Shown here: in pieces, positions 45,401-57,001 of the stretch
Position numbering within the stretch: position 1 is the stretch's first letter
Layout: each line of letters starts with the position of its first letter
Translations under genes and position numbers: made by a program
Source: Corbicula japonica
Lineage: Eukaryota > Mollusca > Bivalvia > Venerida > Cyrenidae
Direction of reading: 5' to 3'
DNA: 64,000 nucleotides
Assembly (NCBI GenBank): GCA_038501625.1
Contig: JAZAYU010000006.1
Location: 15,130,638 to 15,194,637, forward strand
The notes under the pieces: model-generated
Databases searched by the model: none
Told to the model about the DNA's origin: nothing
Seen by the model: only the letters and a program-made list of their open reading frames with translations

Positions 45401-46487
45401 AAAAATACGATAGAAACGGAAAATTGAATGAATAAAAAATAATATTTATTAAAGGTTTTTGAGATTACATGGCAAACAGTGCAAACTACAGTGAAATCCT
45501 GATCAGGACAAAGGATAGTTGATATTTTCTACCAATTCCTCATTTCATCATTAAACAGTGTATTTTATATTTGCAGGTTGATGAACCCAGAAGAAATTTA
45601 CAAAAGGCAGATATATAATATAGTCAGCAACACAGATCTATATATCAGCAAATTATATTCAAACTTAATCGAAAAATATCAAATTTAAGTATATGTATCT
45701 TCCTTTCCGAAAATTACCTAAACAAAAGGAAGATTTCAACAATGTACACTTTCCCCAAAAAATCACCAATAGATAAATACAAAATCGTTTATGAAGAAAG
45801 AATATGTAATTAAAGTATTAGATATTTGTAGATATTTGTATCTTATTTTCCGAAAGTCACCAAAACAAATAAAGAATTTCAATATTAATTAATACACATT
45901 ATTAATCCTAAAAATCACATAAGTTTAAAGGTTAAAACGAATTCATATAATAGAATGTGAGTCCCGCTCTGGCTTGCATTAAGTCGGCGATGCCAACCTG
46001 AAACAAGATATAAAATGACATTATAGGACAATGTAATTAAGGGATAACTGTCATATACCAAACACTGACTGGACGATAAAAACAAACAAATTGTCATAAA
46101 ATTAACTATCATTTTAATACTCAAACACAAAACAACATATGTTTAAAATATTTAGTTTGTTATCTTACTTTTCAATAAAGAAAATTTATATTGAAACTAT
46201 GTAACATTATTTCTGTTAAAATATGTAATATATATCTGTTAAGCCCTAAACCTAATGTATTTATATGTTATTTTGTAATATATATTCATATAACAAATAA
46301 AACAGAAAATCAACAGCGTCGATCTCAAGAACTACAATATTACAAATAAGTATCACTTTCCTGCATAAAAATCTCTATATTAAACATTTAGCTATATATT
46401 TTATATGTGGTACGACTATTCCCAATTCGGTACGATATTGTAACGGTACGAGATTGTAGTGGTACGAGTATTCCCGGAGCCTGAACC
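42429..46487. mobile_element. 4.06-kb terminal-inverted-repeat element with a 9-bp target duplication
   Basis: The direct repeat ATCAGTTGC lies at 42420-42428 and 46488-46496. The ends carry imperfect inverted repeats built from iterated TCGTACC-type units: left AATAGTCGTACCACTACAAT, then TCTCGTACC; right the reverse complement of the same string plus an extra TCGTACCG unit. The AT-rich interior has no credible transposase, so it is non-autonomous or decayed. A 9-bp duplication fits Mutator-like elements best. It lies between the divergent SLC25A21 and MRPS12 genes. Confidence 0.85.
44617..44878. repeat. 131-bp tandem duplication inside the 4.06-kb element
   Basis: Two copies start at 44617 and 44748 (GTCTATTTATGAGATAATTG and GTCTATTCATGACATAATTG), with shared downstream phrases TTTCCTCTAAATAA and TTTTTATTGAAATA. 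They differ by scattered substitutions, so the duplication is not very recent. Confidence 0.7.
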
Positions 46488-46825
46488 ATCAGTTGCTAGC
46501 TTGCTATCACTACAAAAAATGGGGACCGGTTTAATTGGAATTTTGAATTGGCTTTGTCCATAGTATTCCAACTTATTGTGGCTCAAAGGTTTTTGCTACA
46601 TTGTTACATTTATGATCACTGCTTACATCACGAGTATTCTCCCGACTGAGATATCTGCGGCAGCTTAAACATCTTATTCCCAGATAGTGACTAGATTTGT
46701 ATGGCGACTTCTAGTAATTCTGTTCATAACTGTTTTACCAGAACTCCAGATGAGAAGGGTATTCTGTTGAAATACCCATTGATTTTTGCCAAATACCTTT
46801 TGAAATACATGGGTTCACTTGTACC

Positions 46826-47200
46826 CTACTTGGCTATGGTTGAGTTAGTATGGCTCTTGTACTATCTCACCATAGCTTCTATGGTGATGTGGTAGTCAGA
46901 CTAGTCCAGGGTTCAATCCTTGGTTCAGACGTGTATTTTCAGAACCCTTGTTATAAATGATGCCTATGGATGTTTAAATAGCTGGAGATCACTTCAAAAT
47001 GAATCTCTATACTCAATGGAAATTAAAGGACAAATTCCAATCTAGAGGGGTTACCCAGATATGGTTGAGTTATATCTGCACTTGTACTATCTCGCCATAG
47101 AGCTAGCTTTTATTGCAAAGTGTCGAGCGTCGAACTAGCATTCGAGCAGTCTCGGGTTCAATCCTTGGTTCAGGCATGGATTTTCAGAACCCTTGTTACT
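46826..47200 (+). repeat. Two SINE-like copies with tRNA B-box-like sequence
   Basis: About 46826-46968 and 47050-47200 share CTATCTC(A/G)CCATAG, GGGTTCAATCCTTGGTTCAG and TTTTCAGAACCCTTGTTA. GGTTCAATCC fits the RNA polymerase III B box, with a poor A box (TGGTGATGTGGTAG) upstream in the first copy. No cloverleaf with paired acceptor arm can be drawn, so these are tRNA-derived SINE fragments rather than tRNA genes. Upstream of MRPS12. Confidence 0.55.
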
Positions 47201-47616
47201 CCCAAAAAATGCTATAAAGTGCTCATATATTTTTGAAACATTCTTAAGAAAAAGCTTTGGATTCTGTAGTAATAGTTGCAATTTCATATTGAATATTTAT
47301 TATCTTTATTATTATTTTATTATTTATTAAGGAACAGTTGTAGTTGAGCCCATTCAAACAAACCTTTGCATCAAAATGTTATCTAGAGCTCTGGGATTAC
47401 AATATACAACTAAATTATTTACTGTTGATGGTTAGATAACTGACAAAAAGTCCTTGCCTTAGCCAACTATAAGTACATAGGCACTGAACTATGTCGTGTT
47501 AACACACACTAAGTAGAATTAAATTTTTATTTCATTTAAAGAGGTAGCTTTTGTGAGACGAATGCAATATTGTTTTTTCCATTTAAATGAAATCAATTCT
47601 CCATTTCAGACTCACA

Positions 47617-48972
47617 ATGTCAGTGATTCAGAGGCTATGTGCTCCGGTGCGGCGTCACTTGTCCTGGCTGGCTGCACGCTCTTTTTGTAAGTAGAAACTG
47701 TCAACTTCCTTTCTCTAGACTAAGAAATTTATAATGTAAATGCTATTTCGGGAAACAGAGTCTAATGGCAAATGTTCAGGTCATAACATATTCTTATAAC
47801 AAATATTTAAGTTGTTTTTTGAAGATAAGAGTGATATGTTTAGATTTCAGTGTCACAGTTTTTTATTTAAAAAATATCATTAATATTTCAGCAGTATCTA
47901 AAATTGTATTCAGCATTTTAGCTTTTCTTGTCAGCTTGGGGTAACTGCTGGAGCAAAGTTCAAATGGGTTTATATATATTTGTAGCAGTATAACTTGAAA
48001 AACTTAACTTACTTTAGCTCATCTAAGTGTTTACTTATTGAATTTGTTGGTAGTTTAATCTGCACCAAGAGCAATATTATTTGTATGGTAAATGTCAGAG
48101 GCATGTTCAGCATAATAATACACATGACTGATAAAAATTTAACATCCTCTCAGTTTAAGGGCTTACCACACTCCTCCCAACCACGTTCATCGATAAAAAG
48201 AAAATTATCTAAATCTCAATAACGGCAGAATGCCGTTCAATGAAATGGTTGGGAGGAGGTGGTTAGCCCTTAAAATCAGTAAAAATGAGATACAGTAATT
48301 CCTTGACATTGGAATAATCAGAATTGAACAAAATTAAAAACAGGACAATACAAAAGAAATCATCCTATTAAATTTCAAGTATTACATCAACAACCATTAC
48401 ACATATATTATTTCCTTTGAAACATTACAATTGTCTTAATAATGTTAGATACTGGTTGAATTTTTATTTAACTGTCTTTACTTTTAGCTTCAGAGTGTAC
48501 CACACAGAGCCAGGGCCTGGTTCAACATGTATCAAGCTGTAAAACTAATGCAACTGTTAGTCTGTTATCCCGCTGTGTAATACAACACCCAACAGTTGGT
48601 GTGGCTAGAACAGGAAGCCTGCTGTCACGCTGTATGACCACCCTAGCCTGCATGCACCGCTCAGGACCTCGCTGGAAAAAGAAAAAAACTCGAGCTCCTG
48701 TTCTTGATGGATGTCCACAGAAACGTGGAGTGGTTCTTAAAGTTATGATTAAGAAACCAAAGAAACCCAATTCTGCCAATCGTAAATGTGTTCGGGTGAG
48801 ATTGACTAATGGGAAGGAAGCTACGGCATATGTGCCGGGTGAGGGACATAATCTTCAGGAACACAGTATAGTGCTGGTTAGAGGGGGCAGACTGCAAGAT
48901 GTGCCCGGTGTCAAGTTAAAGTGTGTACGTGGAAAATATGACCTTGCCCATGTAAAGAAAAAGACTGCTTGA
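47617..48972 (+). CDS. MRPS12: Mitochondrial ribosomal protein S12 (uS12m)
   Basis: Two coding exons, 47617-47686 and 48488-48972 (stop TGA), joined in phase 1 to 184 residues. The C-terminal 110 or so residues are classical uS12: [16 protein letters not shown], then [18 protein letters not shown] (PNSA at about 117-120), PGEGH (140-144), [19 protein letters not shown] and VRGKYD near the end. These loops sit at the decoding centre of the small ribosomal subunit. The PNSA and PGEGH loops are intact, so the protein should be functional. The N-terminal 70 residues are Ser/Cys/Arg-rich with few acidic residues, fitting a mitochondrial presequence; this makes it longer than human MRPS12 (about 138). 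A pyrimidine tract and AG at 47600-47610, just before the start codon, suggest an upstream 5'UTR exon. The gene is divergent from SLC25A21. A possible poly(A) signal ATTAAA lies at 49096. Confidence 0.95.
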
Positions 48973-49402
48973 AAGTTAGTTGTCACTTAATAATCATAAA
49001 ACTACTCTGAGAATTTTTGTCCCATCACCCCAAAATGGTTGAGTCTGAAATTCTCAAGAATATTACACTACCAGATTTCAGAAGTTCTTATATGGATTAA
49101 AATATATCAAACACAAAACATGATGGATAGTTTTTGATTACCAATCAAAGAACTTTGCAACAATTTATTTTTGTGTCAGATTGTGTTTGAATTTAAAACC
49201 CAGTCTCTTGATTTGAATTCTTTCAGCCAATGTGCACATATGTTTGAGAGGGCTTGCCAAGTATATAGTTCACACATATTGATTATTTTGAAATTATTTT
49301 GAAATTGAAAATGCTTGAACAGTGATTGGCATGAAGTAAAGAAAACGATATGATGAATATTTAGTTTTTCCTTTATACATTGTAGATACATTTATATTCA
49401 TA

Positions 49403-49720
49403 TTGAATGACTACAAATATACCAGTAGTATTACTAAACTTCTAAGTAAGATCAATTTACCAACACTTGAAACACGCCGTAAAATCACATCATTATGTAT
49501 GTTCTATAAGATCAAACACAACCTTGTGAGGATCCCATTCCCACACTATGTACACCATACACAGAGACACAGATATAGTATCCCATTCTCCAGGATCGAC
49601 AGACACAGGCATTCCTTCTTTCCACGCACAGCAAAGATCTGGAACAGTCGTCCACCGGACATTGCTCAGGCAGACAGCCTGGCCTTATTCAAGGCCAAGC
49701 TGTATAGCCACTGCTTCTAA
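49403..49720 (+). pseudogene. 5'-truncated non-LTR retrotransposon (LINE), C-terminal end of the reverse-transcriptase ORF
   Basis: An open frame of about 105 residues carries motifs found at the extreme C-terminus of CR1/Jockey/L2-like LINE polyproteins: LPTLETRRKITSLCMFYKI, a basic RHRYS stretch and FFPRTAKIWNSRPP before the stop. No polymerase (YxDD) or endonuclease region is present upstream, because MRPS12's 3' flank begins at once. This is what 5' truncation during target-primed reverse transcription leaves. The 3' tail probably reaches about 49860. The frame is still open, suggesting a fairly recent insertion. It was not assigned to a named family. Confidence 0.75.
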
Positions 49721-51119
49721 ACAGAGTGCTGCAAATGATCATCAATCACCATCATCAACTCATCCATCATCTCCATTAGATCATTTGTTTCTCATCACTC
49801 ATCTAACATTCATCATTCACCTTTTATTGAGCACCCTGGGCAAAGCAATTTGCTTGTAAACCTCATCAGACGTCTTTAATTTAATATTTTATAATTCATG
49901 GCACTTCTATTAGTATTACCTGTTAATGTGCAGAAACCAACCCAAACATCTACGAAAATTAGTATTCCCAAAACATCTAATATTACTCCCAAAGTTTCTG
50001 ACAGCGCACTCCACATAATACTCTGTTAAGAGGGTTTGGAGTATTTGACAGATTCAGATTCAGAGAGTAGTTGGTTGTTAATCTGTCAACATATTGTGGT
50101 ATTTAATTTTGTGGGCATCAAATTTTGTGCAAAAGCCAACACAAATAATACTGTACAAGTGGATATTTTCGCTGGCGTAAAAGTTTGTGTTTTCTGTTTT
50201 GCCGGTGTTTCGCGCGCAGAAATGTTCGCAGAAAATTGATTTCATAAATTCATAAAATTTACATGCCATTATATTTTCTCTGACTTATTTGTTTGTCAAG
50301 AAATTGCATGATAGAAATTGAAAGTAGTCTTCCCAAAAGTCTTCCAAAAAGTAAATCGATCTGCCGTAACACTGGTGTAAGGTTGATCAGTTTATCAAGT
50401 AAATTTTAATCATGTAATTGCTTGTGGAAATAAAGAGTAGGGTCCAATGTTTTGAGCTGTTATACCTGAGTTTTCATTGTTTGGCCTTTTAACAGCTATT
50501 ATTACTGATAACCAGGTGAGAAAACTGACCACAGTCTTTACCTGTTTACGTTTCAGGTATGATTAAACTTAGGAATTATTGTTTAGTTCATCAAATTTAA
50601 TTAGTACAAGTTTTGGTATTAGGTGTTAATTGTACATCTACATGGCTTTTAATCTGTACAGGTATACAATGTAGCCTTGTAAAAATGTTCAATGATACTT
50701 TTGTGTTGTGATTAGTGCGGTGTAAGGGTAAAATTTTGCTTGTACATAAGCTCCAATTTACGCTGGCTAATAATTTCGCGATTTTTATCTAATTGCAAAA
50801 TACGCAAACATTACATCCTCGCAAACATTACCACTTATACAGTTATTCTGCATGGGCATAAATTCTTGCACTTGCATTATTCTCATAAGATTAGGTATTT
50901 AATGGTTTGATTTTGCTTAAGGTTGATTTTGCTCATTTTCCCTGGCACGAAATACAAGAAAATCAAACATCTGTAAAATATAATGATACTAGAGTACACT
51001 TGCAGCAACTGCAGCTGAAGCAGAATCGTTGGTCATGACACCAGCACAACTCCATGCAATACAACCTCTTTACCAATATCTCTCTATTTTAGTGACCTGA
51101 GTTGGTGTGGATTGCAAAA

Positions 51120-51317
51120 TGATTTGATTCAGTTGTTGGTAATGAACTAATGATGTAGATTTTGATGGTGAATATATTACAAGTTTCAAGGTGATATCTC
51201 AAGTAGTTTAAAAGTAATGGACCAAATAGCATATTTTGGTTAAAGAACACCATGGTGAACACTGACACCGGGATGAGTAGGATAGCTCCCCTTATCTTCA
51301 AATAGCCCAGCTAAAAA
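51120..51317 (-). repeat. Inverted fragment of the tandem-cored element's left end
   Basis: Read on the minus strand, this matches the left part of 54091-54280: AGCTGGGCTATTTGAAGATA, then GGGGAGCTATCCTACTC, a stretch of about 50 bp, and the ATATATTCACCATCAAAATC motif. It is a solo, diverged piece followed by a different array at 51470. Confidence 0.6.
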
Positions 51318-51473
51318 ATCACAGTCTGGTTAGGTATCTCAATTTGGTCCATCCTAACGTTCCTAAGTAAGGACATCATGCAATGGATTTCTTTTCTTGT
51401 TGAGTTTACATTAGCAATGAGAAGTTATGTACCAATGGTATAGGAATGGTCTCCGTCCATCTTTCTGCATGCA

Positions 51474-52050
51474 CATTTCGTGTCCAATCCATAACTTTTC
51501 AACCCCTAGAAGGAATTTCATGAAACTTTAGTCAAATATTCTACCCATCAAAACGACATGCAGAACCCATGCTCTAACATGGCTTGCTCAAGATCAAGGT
51601 ACCAGTGGTGTTTGAAGATTTGAACCATGTGTTTTGTGTCTGGTTCATATCTTCTGGACCTCTGGGATAAATGTCATGAAACTTTAGTCAAATGTTCATC
51701 CCATCAAGACAACATGCAGAACCCATGTTCCAACCTGGCCGGCTAAAGGTCAAGGTCACCAGTGGTGTTTGAAGATTTCAACCATGTATTTCGTGTCCGG
51801 TTCATATCTTTTGAACCCCTGGAATGAATATTGTGAAACTGATCAATGATCAGCCCATCAAGCTGATGTGCAGAATCCATGTTCCAACCTGGATGGGTCA
51901 AGGTCATTGAAGATTTGAACCATGTATTTTGTGTCCATTTCATATCTTCTGAACACCTGGAATAAATTTTCAAACATTAGTCAAATGTTCATTCCATCAA
52001 GACGATGTACAGAACTCATGTTCCAACCTGGCCGGCTCAAGGTAAATGTC
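51474..52050. repeat. Four-unit tandem array, about 137-157 bp per unit
   Basis: Units start near 51474, 51629, 51786 and 51923 with TTTTGTGTCTGGTTCATATC-like sequence. Each contains ATGAAACTTTAGTCAAATGT-like sequence and a TGTTCCAACCTGG(C)CGGCT phrase (partial in the last). A single similar unit is at 4800-4985. Confidence 0.75.
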
Positions 52051-52380
52051 GACCATTTTTTGTCATTCCCTTGGGTGGCTGCTTACATGTAATACAGGTT
52101 TTACTGGTTTTATATAAAACTAAATGCTGCAAATAACTTGTACTTGTCAACTTCACTTATTTCTTTTTGCCATATATACATCATACCCACAGATCTTCCT
52201 GCTCATCTTTGCCCACTGATCAGGTTCACGATTTGCTTCATTAGCTTATTTCAATTTTTTTTCCTGACAAACAATCCAATCCTCCTCAGATAGCACATCT
52301 GTGCAAACTAATATGGATCTAAACTGGTTTCACATCCAATAATGTACATACTGTGTTTAACCTTATGATCATTGCTAATA

Positions 52381-53281
52381 TATACCCAACAAAAAAAGTT
52401 CTACACACAAGTGTTCTTTTGAGTAAATTTTATAATATAGCAAATATTAACTTGTTTAAATTCTTACATGTATATCACGATTAATTGTTTACAGAGTTAA
52501 AGACAAAAACAAAATTTAAATTGGTTGGTCAACAGTCAAAAGTTGCAAAATTTGCCGAGGTAGAGGTGTGAAATCTATGAAATCACTCAACATTCACCAG
52601 TGTCTGTTTTAAGCAATTATGAGCATGCATGTTATGCAGAATGTAGTATAGAGGATATATCATCACTGATTATAAACTCCCATTGCTACATAGACACACT
52701 TTTTTGCATTGGAGAACAGTGTAGATTCAGATCAGCCGGCACTTCTGTGCCGTCTGATCAGGATCTGCACTGTTCACTTTTTGATTCATTAGGATATTTC
52801 TTACCAAAATGGGACCAGTGGAGATCCTGATCCGACGGCACGGATTTACACTGGTCGCACATGGCAAATGTCGGACCACACCGGCAACCTAGACTTCTTT
52901 CTAAACAAGACAGAACATGTGAAGCTGGTCAAGCTAGTTGATCTACCCGGTTCTCTTGTTCATGAATGGAACCTAATTCCACAATTGAAATTTCGTCGGC
53001 TGTTAAATTCCGTGCGAAGCCGCTTGAAAGAATGCCTGATTCATCGTGGTGAATTAACTCAGTACAAGTCTAGCAATTTTGCAACTTTTGTGTAGTAACC
53101 CCCAGTGGCTTTAACAATGAAATGCTGATAAAGTATTGATCGGATTTTATTTCCAACTTTTTAACATCGTTTACTTTGAATTGCTGATTTATTTGGTATG
53201 TATCATTTTGTTGTGTATGGTGAAATTAAAAAGATATTTTATAAAATGTCCAAGTGTGCAGAACTTTTTTTGCCGAGTATA
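52381..53281 (+). mobile_element. Tc1/mariner-like element relic with a transposase C-terminal remnant
   Basis: Terminal inverted repeats: left 52383-52411 (ACCCAACAAAAAAAGTTCT, then ACACAC) and right 53249-53281 (reverse complement ACTCGGCAAAAAAAGTTCT). Both are flanked by TA-rich sequence, as expected for TA target duplication. An open stretch at 52868-53095 (+) contains HEWNLIPQLKFRRLLNSV and ECLIHRGELTQY, which resemble the last 60 or so residues of Tc1 transposases (EWNxIPQ...IRRLxxSMxxRC...GGxTxY). The DDE catalytic region is missing, and a TTAA palindrome copy (about 52713-52862) sits upstream of the remnant. It is a decayed, non-autonomous copy. Confidence 0.7.
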
Positions 53282-53589
53282 TATTTGTTAATTTTCAATT
53301 AAGCATCTTTCCAACATTCACACATGCAGGGGGGATTTTACTGTCATTCTGACTGCCTTGTTAAAACTTCCTGGCCTGTTCATACCAGGGCTAACATTCC
53401 TCTTCAAGCCGTTGATGCCAAACTTTCTGGATAGTTTTGTTTCAACAATAACAGACTGAAATTTGTGAAATAACTTTCCATTCATTATATCGAGTCTGAG
53501 TCAGTCCATGAATTGTTAAATTACAGGTGGGGGTGTTGCCGATGTATTTACTGAAAACTAAACAGTGTAGACCCTAATCGAAATTGTGA

Positions 53590-53760
53590 CATATGTTGAT
53601 TCAGATCAGCCAACCCATCTGTACCATCAGATCAGGATCTGCACTGTTTTAGTTTTATCGGAAATAACATAATAAATCAAAATGCAACAATGTGTCAGTT
53701 GATCAGGATTTACGCTGTTCACCGATGCCATACAGGTATTTATATGAAGGAAAGGGTTAA
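53590..53760. repeat. Family A palindromic MITE, right-hand part
   Basis: GATTCAGATCAGCCAACC to TATGAAGGAAAGGGTTAA; the left terminus is degraded. Confidence 0.72.
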
Positions 53761-54090
53761 CGAGGAGTTGGACATGTCTATAGACATACTGTCTTCTTCT
53801 TAATACAGCTTTAAGGCTTCCTACACTATCTTGCCAAGCTTGACACATGTTCTCAACATACCAGGAACAAAGAGTTTTTTCTGTTGCCCTTTTGAATAGG
53901 GATCACTGTCTGTCCGTCCGTCCATCATGAAAATTTAACATTGGCTATATCTCCGCCATTTCTCAATATTTCTTCATGAAACTTCCAAATTATATTGCTT
54001 ATGAAAACATGCTCGTGCATGATGATGCCAAATTCTTTAGGTCAAGGTCACATTTGATGGAGTTATGTCCCATTTTGTTAATGCATTTTT

Positions 54091-55957
54091 AGCTCGACTA
54101 TTCGAAGAATAGGGGAGCTATCCTACTCGCCCCGGTGTCGGCGTCGGCATCGGCGTCGGCGTCCGTTAAACAAAAAATGCACTTAGGTCCATTACTTGAA
54201 AACTACTTATGATATCAACTTAAAACTTGGAATATATATTCACCATCAAATTCTACATCATTACCAACAACACCCATAACTCTGCTTCAAATATTTTTCA
54301 AGTTATGCCCCTTTTTCACTTAAATTTTGCGTTAATGAAAATATGCACTTTGGTCCATAACTTATAAACTACTTGAGATATCAACTTGAAACTTGGAATA
54401 TATATTCACCATCACATTCTACATCATTACCAACAAGACCCATAACTCTGCTGTCAATATATTTCAAGTTATGCACCTTTTTTCTTATATTTTGTGTCAA
54501 GCAAAATATGCATTTTGCCCCCAACTTTAAAACTACTTGAGATATTGCCTTGAAACTTGAAATATATTTTCACCATCAAAATCTACATCATAACCAACAA
54601 GACCCATAACCCTTCTTCCAATATTTTTCAAATTATGCCCCTTTTTCGCTTACATTTTGTGTTAAGCAAAATATACAGTCGGCCCTTAACTTCGTTATGA
54701 ATGGAGGGATTTCAAAATAACTTGGCACAAATGTTCACCATGACAAGGCGGTGTGTCGCATACAATACCCATGCCTGTAGGTCCAAGGTCAAGGTCACTG
54801 TTACTAAAAATAGAATTTTCTTGCAAAATCGTGTCCGCTCTGTAACTTTGTTATTTCTTATTGGGTTTTTTAAATAACTTAGTATAATTGTTCACCATAT
54901 CAAGACGGTGTGTCACGTACATGCCCAAGCCTGTAGGTCAATGGTCAAGGTCACTGTTACTAAAAATAGAATTTTCTTGCCTAGGCTGTTACTTTGTTAT
55001 GAATGGAGGGATTTCAAAATATCTTGGCACAAATGTTCACCATGACAAGGCGGTGTGACCGCACAATACCCATGCCTGTAGATCCAAGGTCAAGGTCACT
55101 GTTACTAAAAATAGAATTTTCTTGACCAGGCTGTAACTTTGTTATGAATGGAAGGATTTCAAAATAACTTGACACAAATGTTCACCATGACAGGGCGGTG
55201 TGTCACGTACCATGCCCATGCCTGTAGGTCAAAGGTCAAGGTCACTGTTACTAAAAATAGAATTATCTTGTCCTGGCTGTTACTTTGTTATAAATGGAGG
55301 GATTTCAAAATAACTTTGCACAAATGTTCATGAAAAGGCAGTGTGTCCGCACAATACCCAAGCCTGAAGGTCCAAGGTCAAGGTCACTGTTACTAAAAAT
55401 AGAATTTTCTTGTCCAGGCTGTAACTTCATTATAAATGGAGGGATTTCAAAAAAACTTGACACAAATGTTCATCATGAAAGGGCAGTGTATCGCGTATTA
55501 TTCCCATCATTGCACTTGAGTGTCTGAAAATGATGCATAGCGGGGCATCCGTGTCCTATGGACACATTTCTAGTTTCACTTATATTTTCACTTAAGTGCA
55601 CTTCATCGATAACTTTGCAAATACTTAAGGTATCAACTTCAAACTACCATTATATTTTCATTTCAGTTCTTTTTCTGTAACATTACTGAAGTGATTGATA
55701 TTTGACTAAAAGTAAATGTCTCTAATAAAAAATTACTAACAAGTTTTCTAACAAATTCAGACATATTTCATAGTTATTCCCCTATTCAGTTTAATATTTA
55801 TGGTACATTTAGGAATTATTTCTGTTATTTGAAAAGAATTTCTCCCGTACCATTCACTTGTTAATATTTTTCCTGATTGCACATGAATGTATGGCCATAG
55901 TTGTTATTGTTTTAATCTTCAAATTGCATTTGTTTCAAATGATTCGAATAGTCGAGC
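54091..55957. mobile_element. Tandem-cored element with CTCGACTATTCGAA inverted ends
   Basis: The left end AGCTCGACTATTCGAAGAAT is matched by TTCGAATAGTCGAGC at 55943-55957. Next to the left end is a GTCGGC-rich stretch, then diverged units of about 160 bp (54180-54660, AACTTGGAATATATATTCAC motif), then a more regular array of about 155 bp (54700-55500, GGAGGGATTTCAAAATA and GGTCAAGGTCACTGTTACTA). The plan resembles pearl-like/Helitron-type repeats described in bivalves. Apparent short open frames repeat with the array and are not genes. Confidence 0.75.
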
Positions 55958-56032
55958 ATGCTGTCTCCTCTGACAGCTCTTGTTATTCCATCCTAGTACC
56001 AGAGGGCGACACAAGTGTTCAACTGAACACCC

Positions 56033-57001
56033 AGGGCTTTCCCCAGGCAATTATGGCATACCGGCGCCGGGATGCCTTAATTTCCAAACTAAAATTTGCG
56101 GTACGCTTATAATCCGCTGGTATGCCATAAATTCTGACCGGGATGCTTTAAAATTCAATAAACAAGGTCAATAAACATGTCAAATTACGAAGCTTTCTCG
56201 CCAATTTCAAGCATTTCTCTAATATTGTTAAGTGTCTACAAGATCACACCTTACAACATTTAATGAGCGTCTGCAGTGTATCAGAAGTTGGATAGTTGGA
56301 TGAGTGTCTGTTGAATACAGAGAAGACCGTCGTAAATCAACCAATTAAGAATAGATTATCTCGGCAGTTATGATGGCCTAAATGAGATTAAAATTGTTAT
56401 ATTGTTCTTTGATGACCTGGTAACTGTGAAGAGTTGTGAGCATGTAAGTGGTAAATGATAATCTTACCACTTTTTTAACAAGTGATTACAGAAGGTTTAT
56501 TATAACAAATAATAACCAAAAATGAAGACGATTTTAAAGTAATTTAATGCTATTAAAGTACTAACTGTACATCTTTAAATGCTGTCCATATCAATAAATG
56601 GCCATTCTATTGAACATGTTGACTTCAACATATATTAAATTGTGGCATAATCATAATGACAAGAACAGGTCTGCAATCAAGGGCTGTGTATCTAGTGTGA
56701 AATATGTTGCAACAAGAGACAATTGTGGCATGTTGTTTTTTTTACACTGATGTACATAAAAAATGAAGCAACAACTGTTTTGTATTACATGTAAGTACAA
56801 TACAAAAGCAAGTGTGTGGTAGTTCTGTGAAAAATGTACTTTGTCATATTTCAATAAAACTTAAAAAGACAATGTTGCTTTGTGCTAAATATATATTAAT
56901 ATATTTGTAAGATGCACCCATCAACAGAAAATATTTTGCATGAATTAACACGTCACGCGTAGGATGCCAGGATGCCTTAAAATTTTTCTGGGGAAGGCCC
57001 T
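56033..57001. mobile_element. hAT-like non-autonomous element with an 8-bp target duplication
   Basis: The direct repeat GAACACCC lies at 56025-56032 and 57002-57009. The ends are AGGGCTTTCCCCAG and its reverse-complement partner AGGGCCTTCCCCAG, followed by GGATGCC-containing subterminal repeats on both sides. The length is 969 bp and no transposase was found. An 8-bp duplication with AGGG-type ends is typical of hAT elements. Confidence 0.78.

Larger units (their letters stand above)
41944..47616. other. Divergent intergenic region SLC25A21-MRPS12
   Basis: Outside the 4.06-kb transposon (42429-46487) and the SINE-like pair, 41944-42419 and 46500-47616 hold the two promoters and probably an MRPS12 5'UTR exon. 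No other gene was seen. Confidence 0.7.

Noticed and set aside
46701..46895. 64-codon plus-strand frame MATSSNSVHNC upstream of MRPS12
   Set aside because: Runs into the SINE-like repeat; no homology recognised and no splice signal linking it to MRPS12.
46895..46935. Possible tRNA gene (GGGTTCAATCC B box)
   Set aside because: No paired acceptor or anticodon arms can be drawn; better explained as a SINE fragment, with a second copy at 47150.
48661..48897. Minus-strand frames over MRPS12 exon 2 (also 48522-48779)
   Set aside because: Antisense shadows of the conserved uS12 coding sequence.
55148..55527. Frames with repeated MEGFQNN peptides
   Set aside because: They follow the 155-bp array and are not conserved coding.
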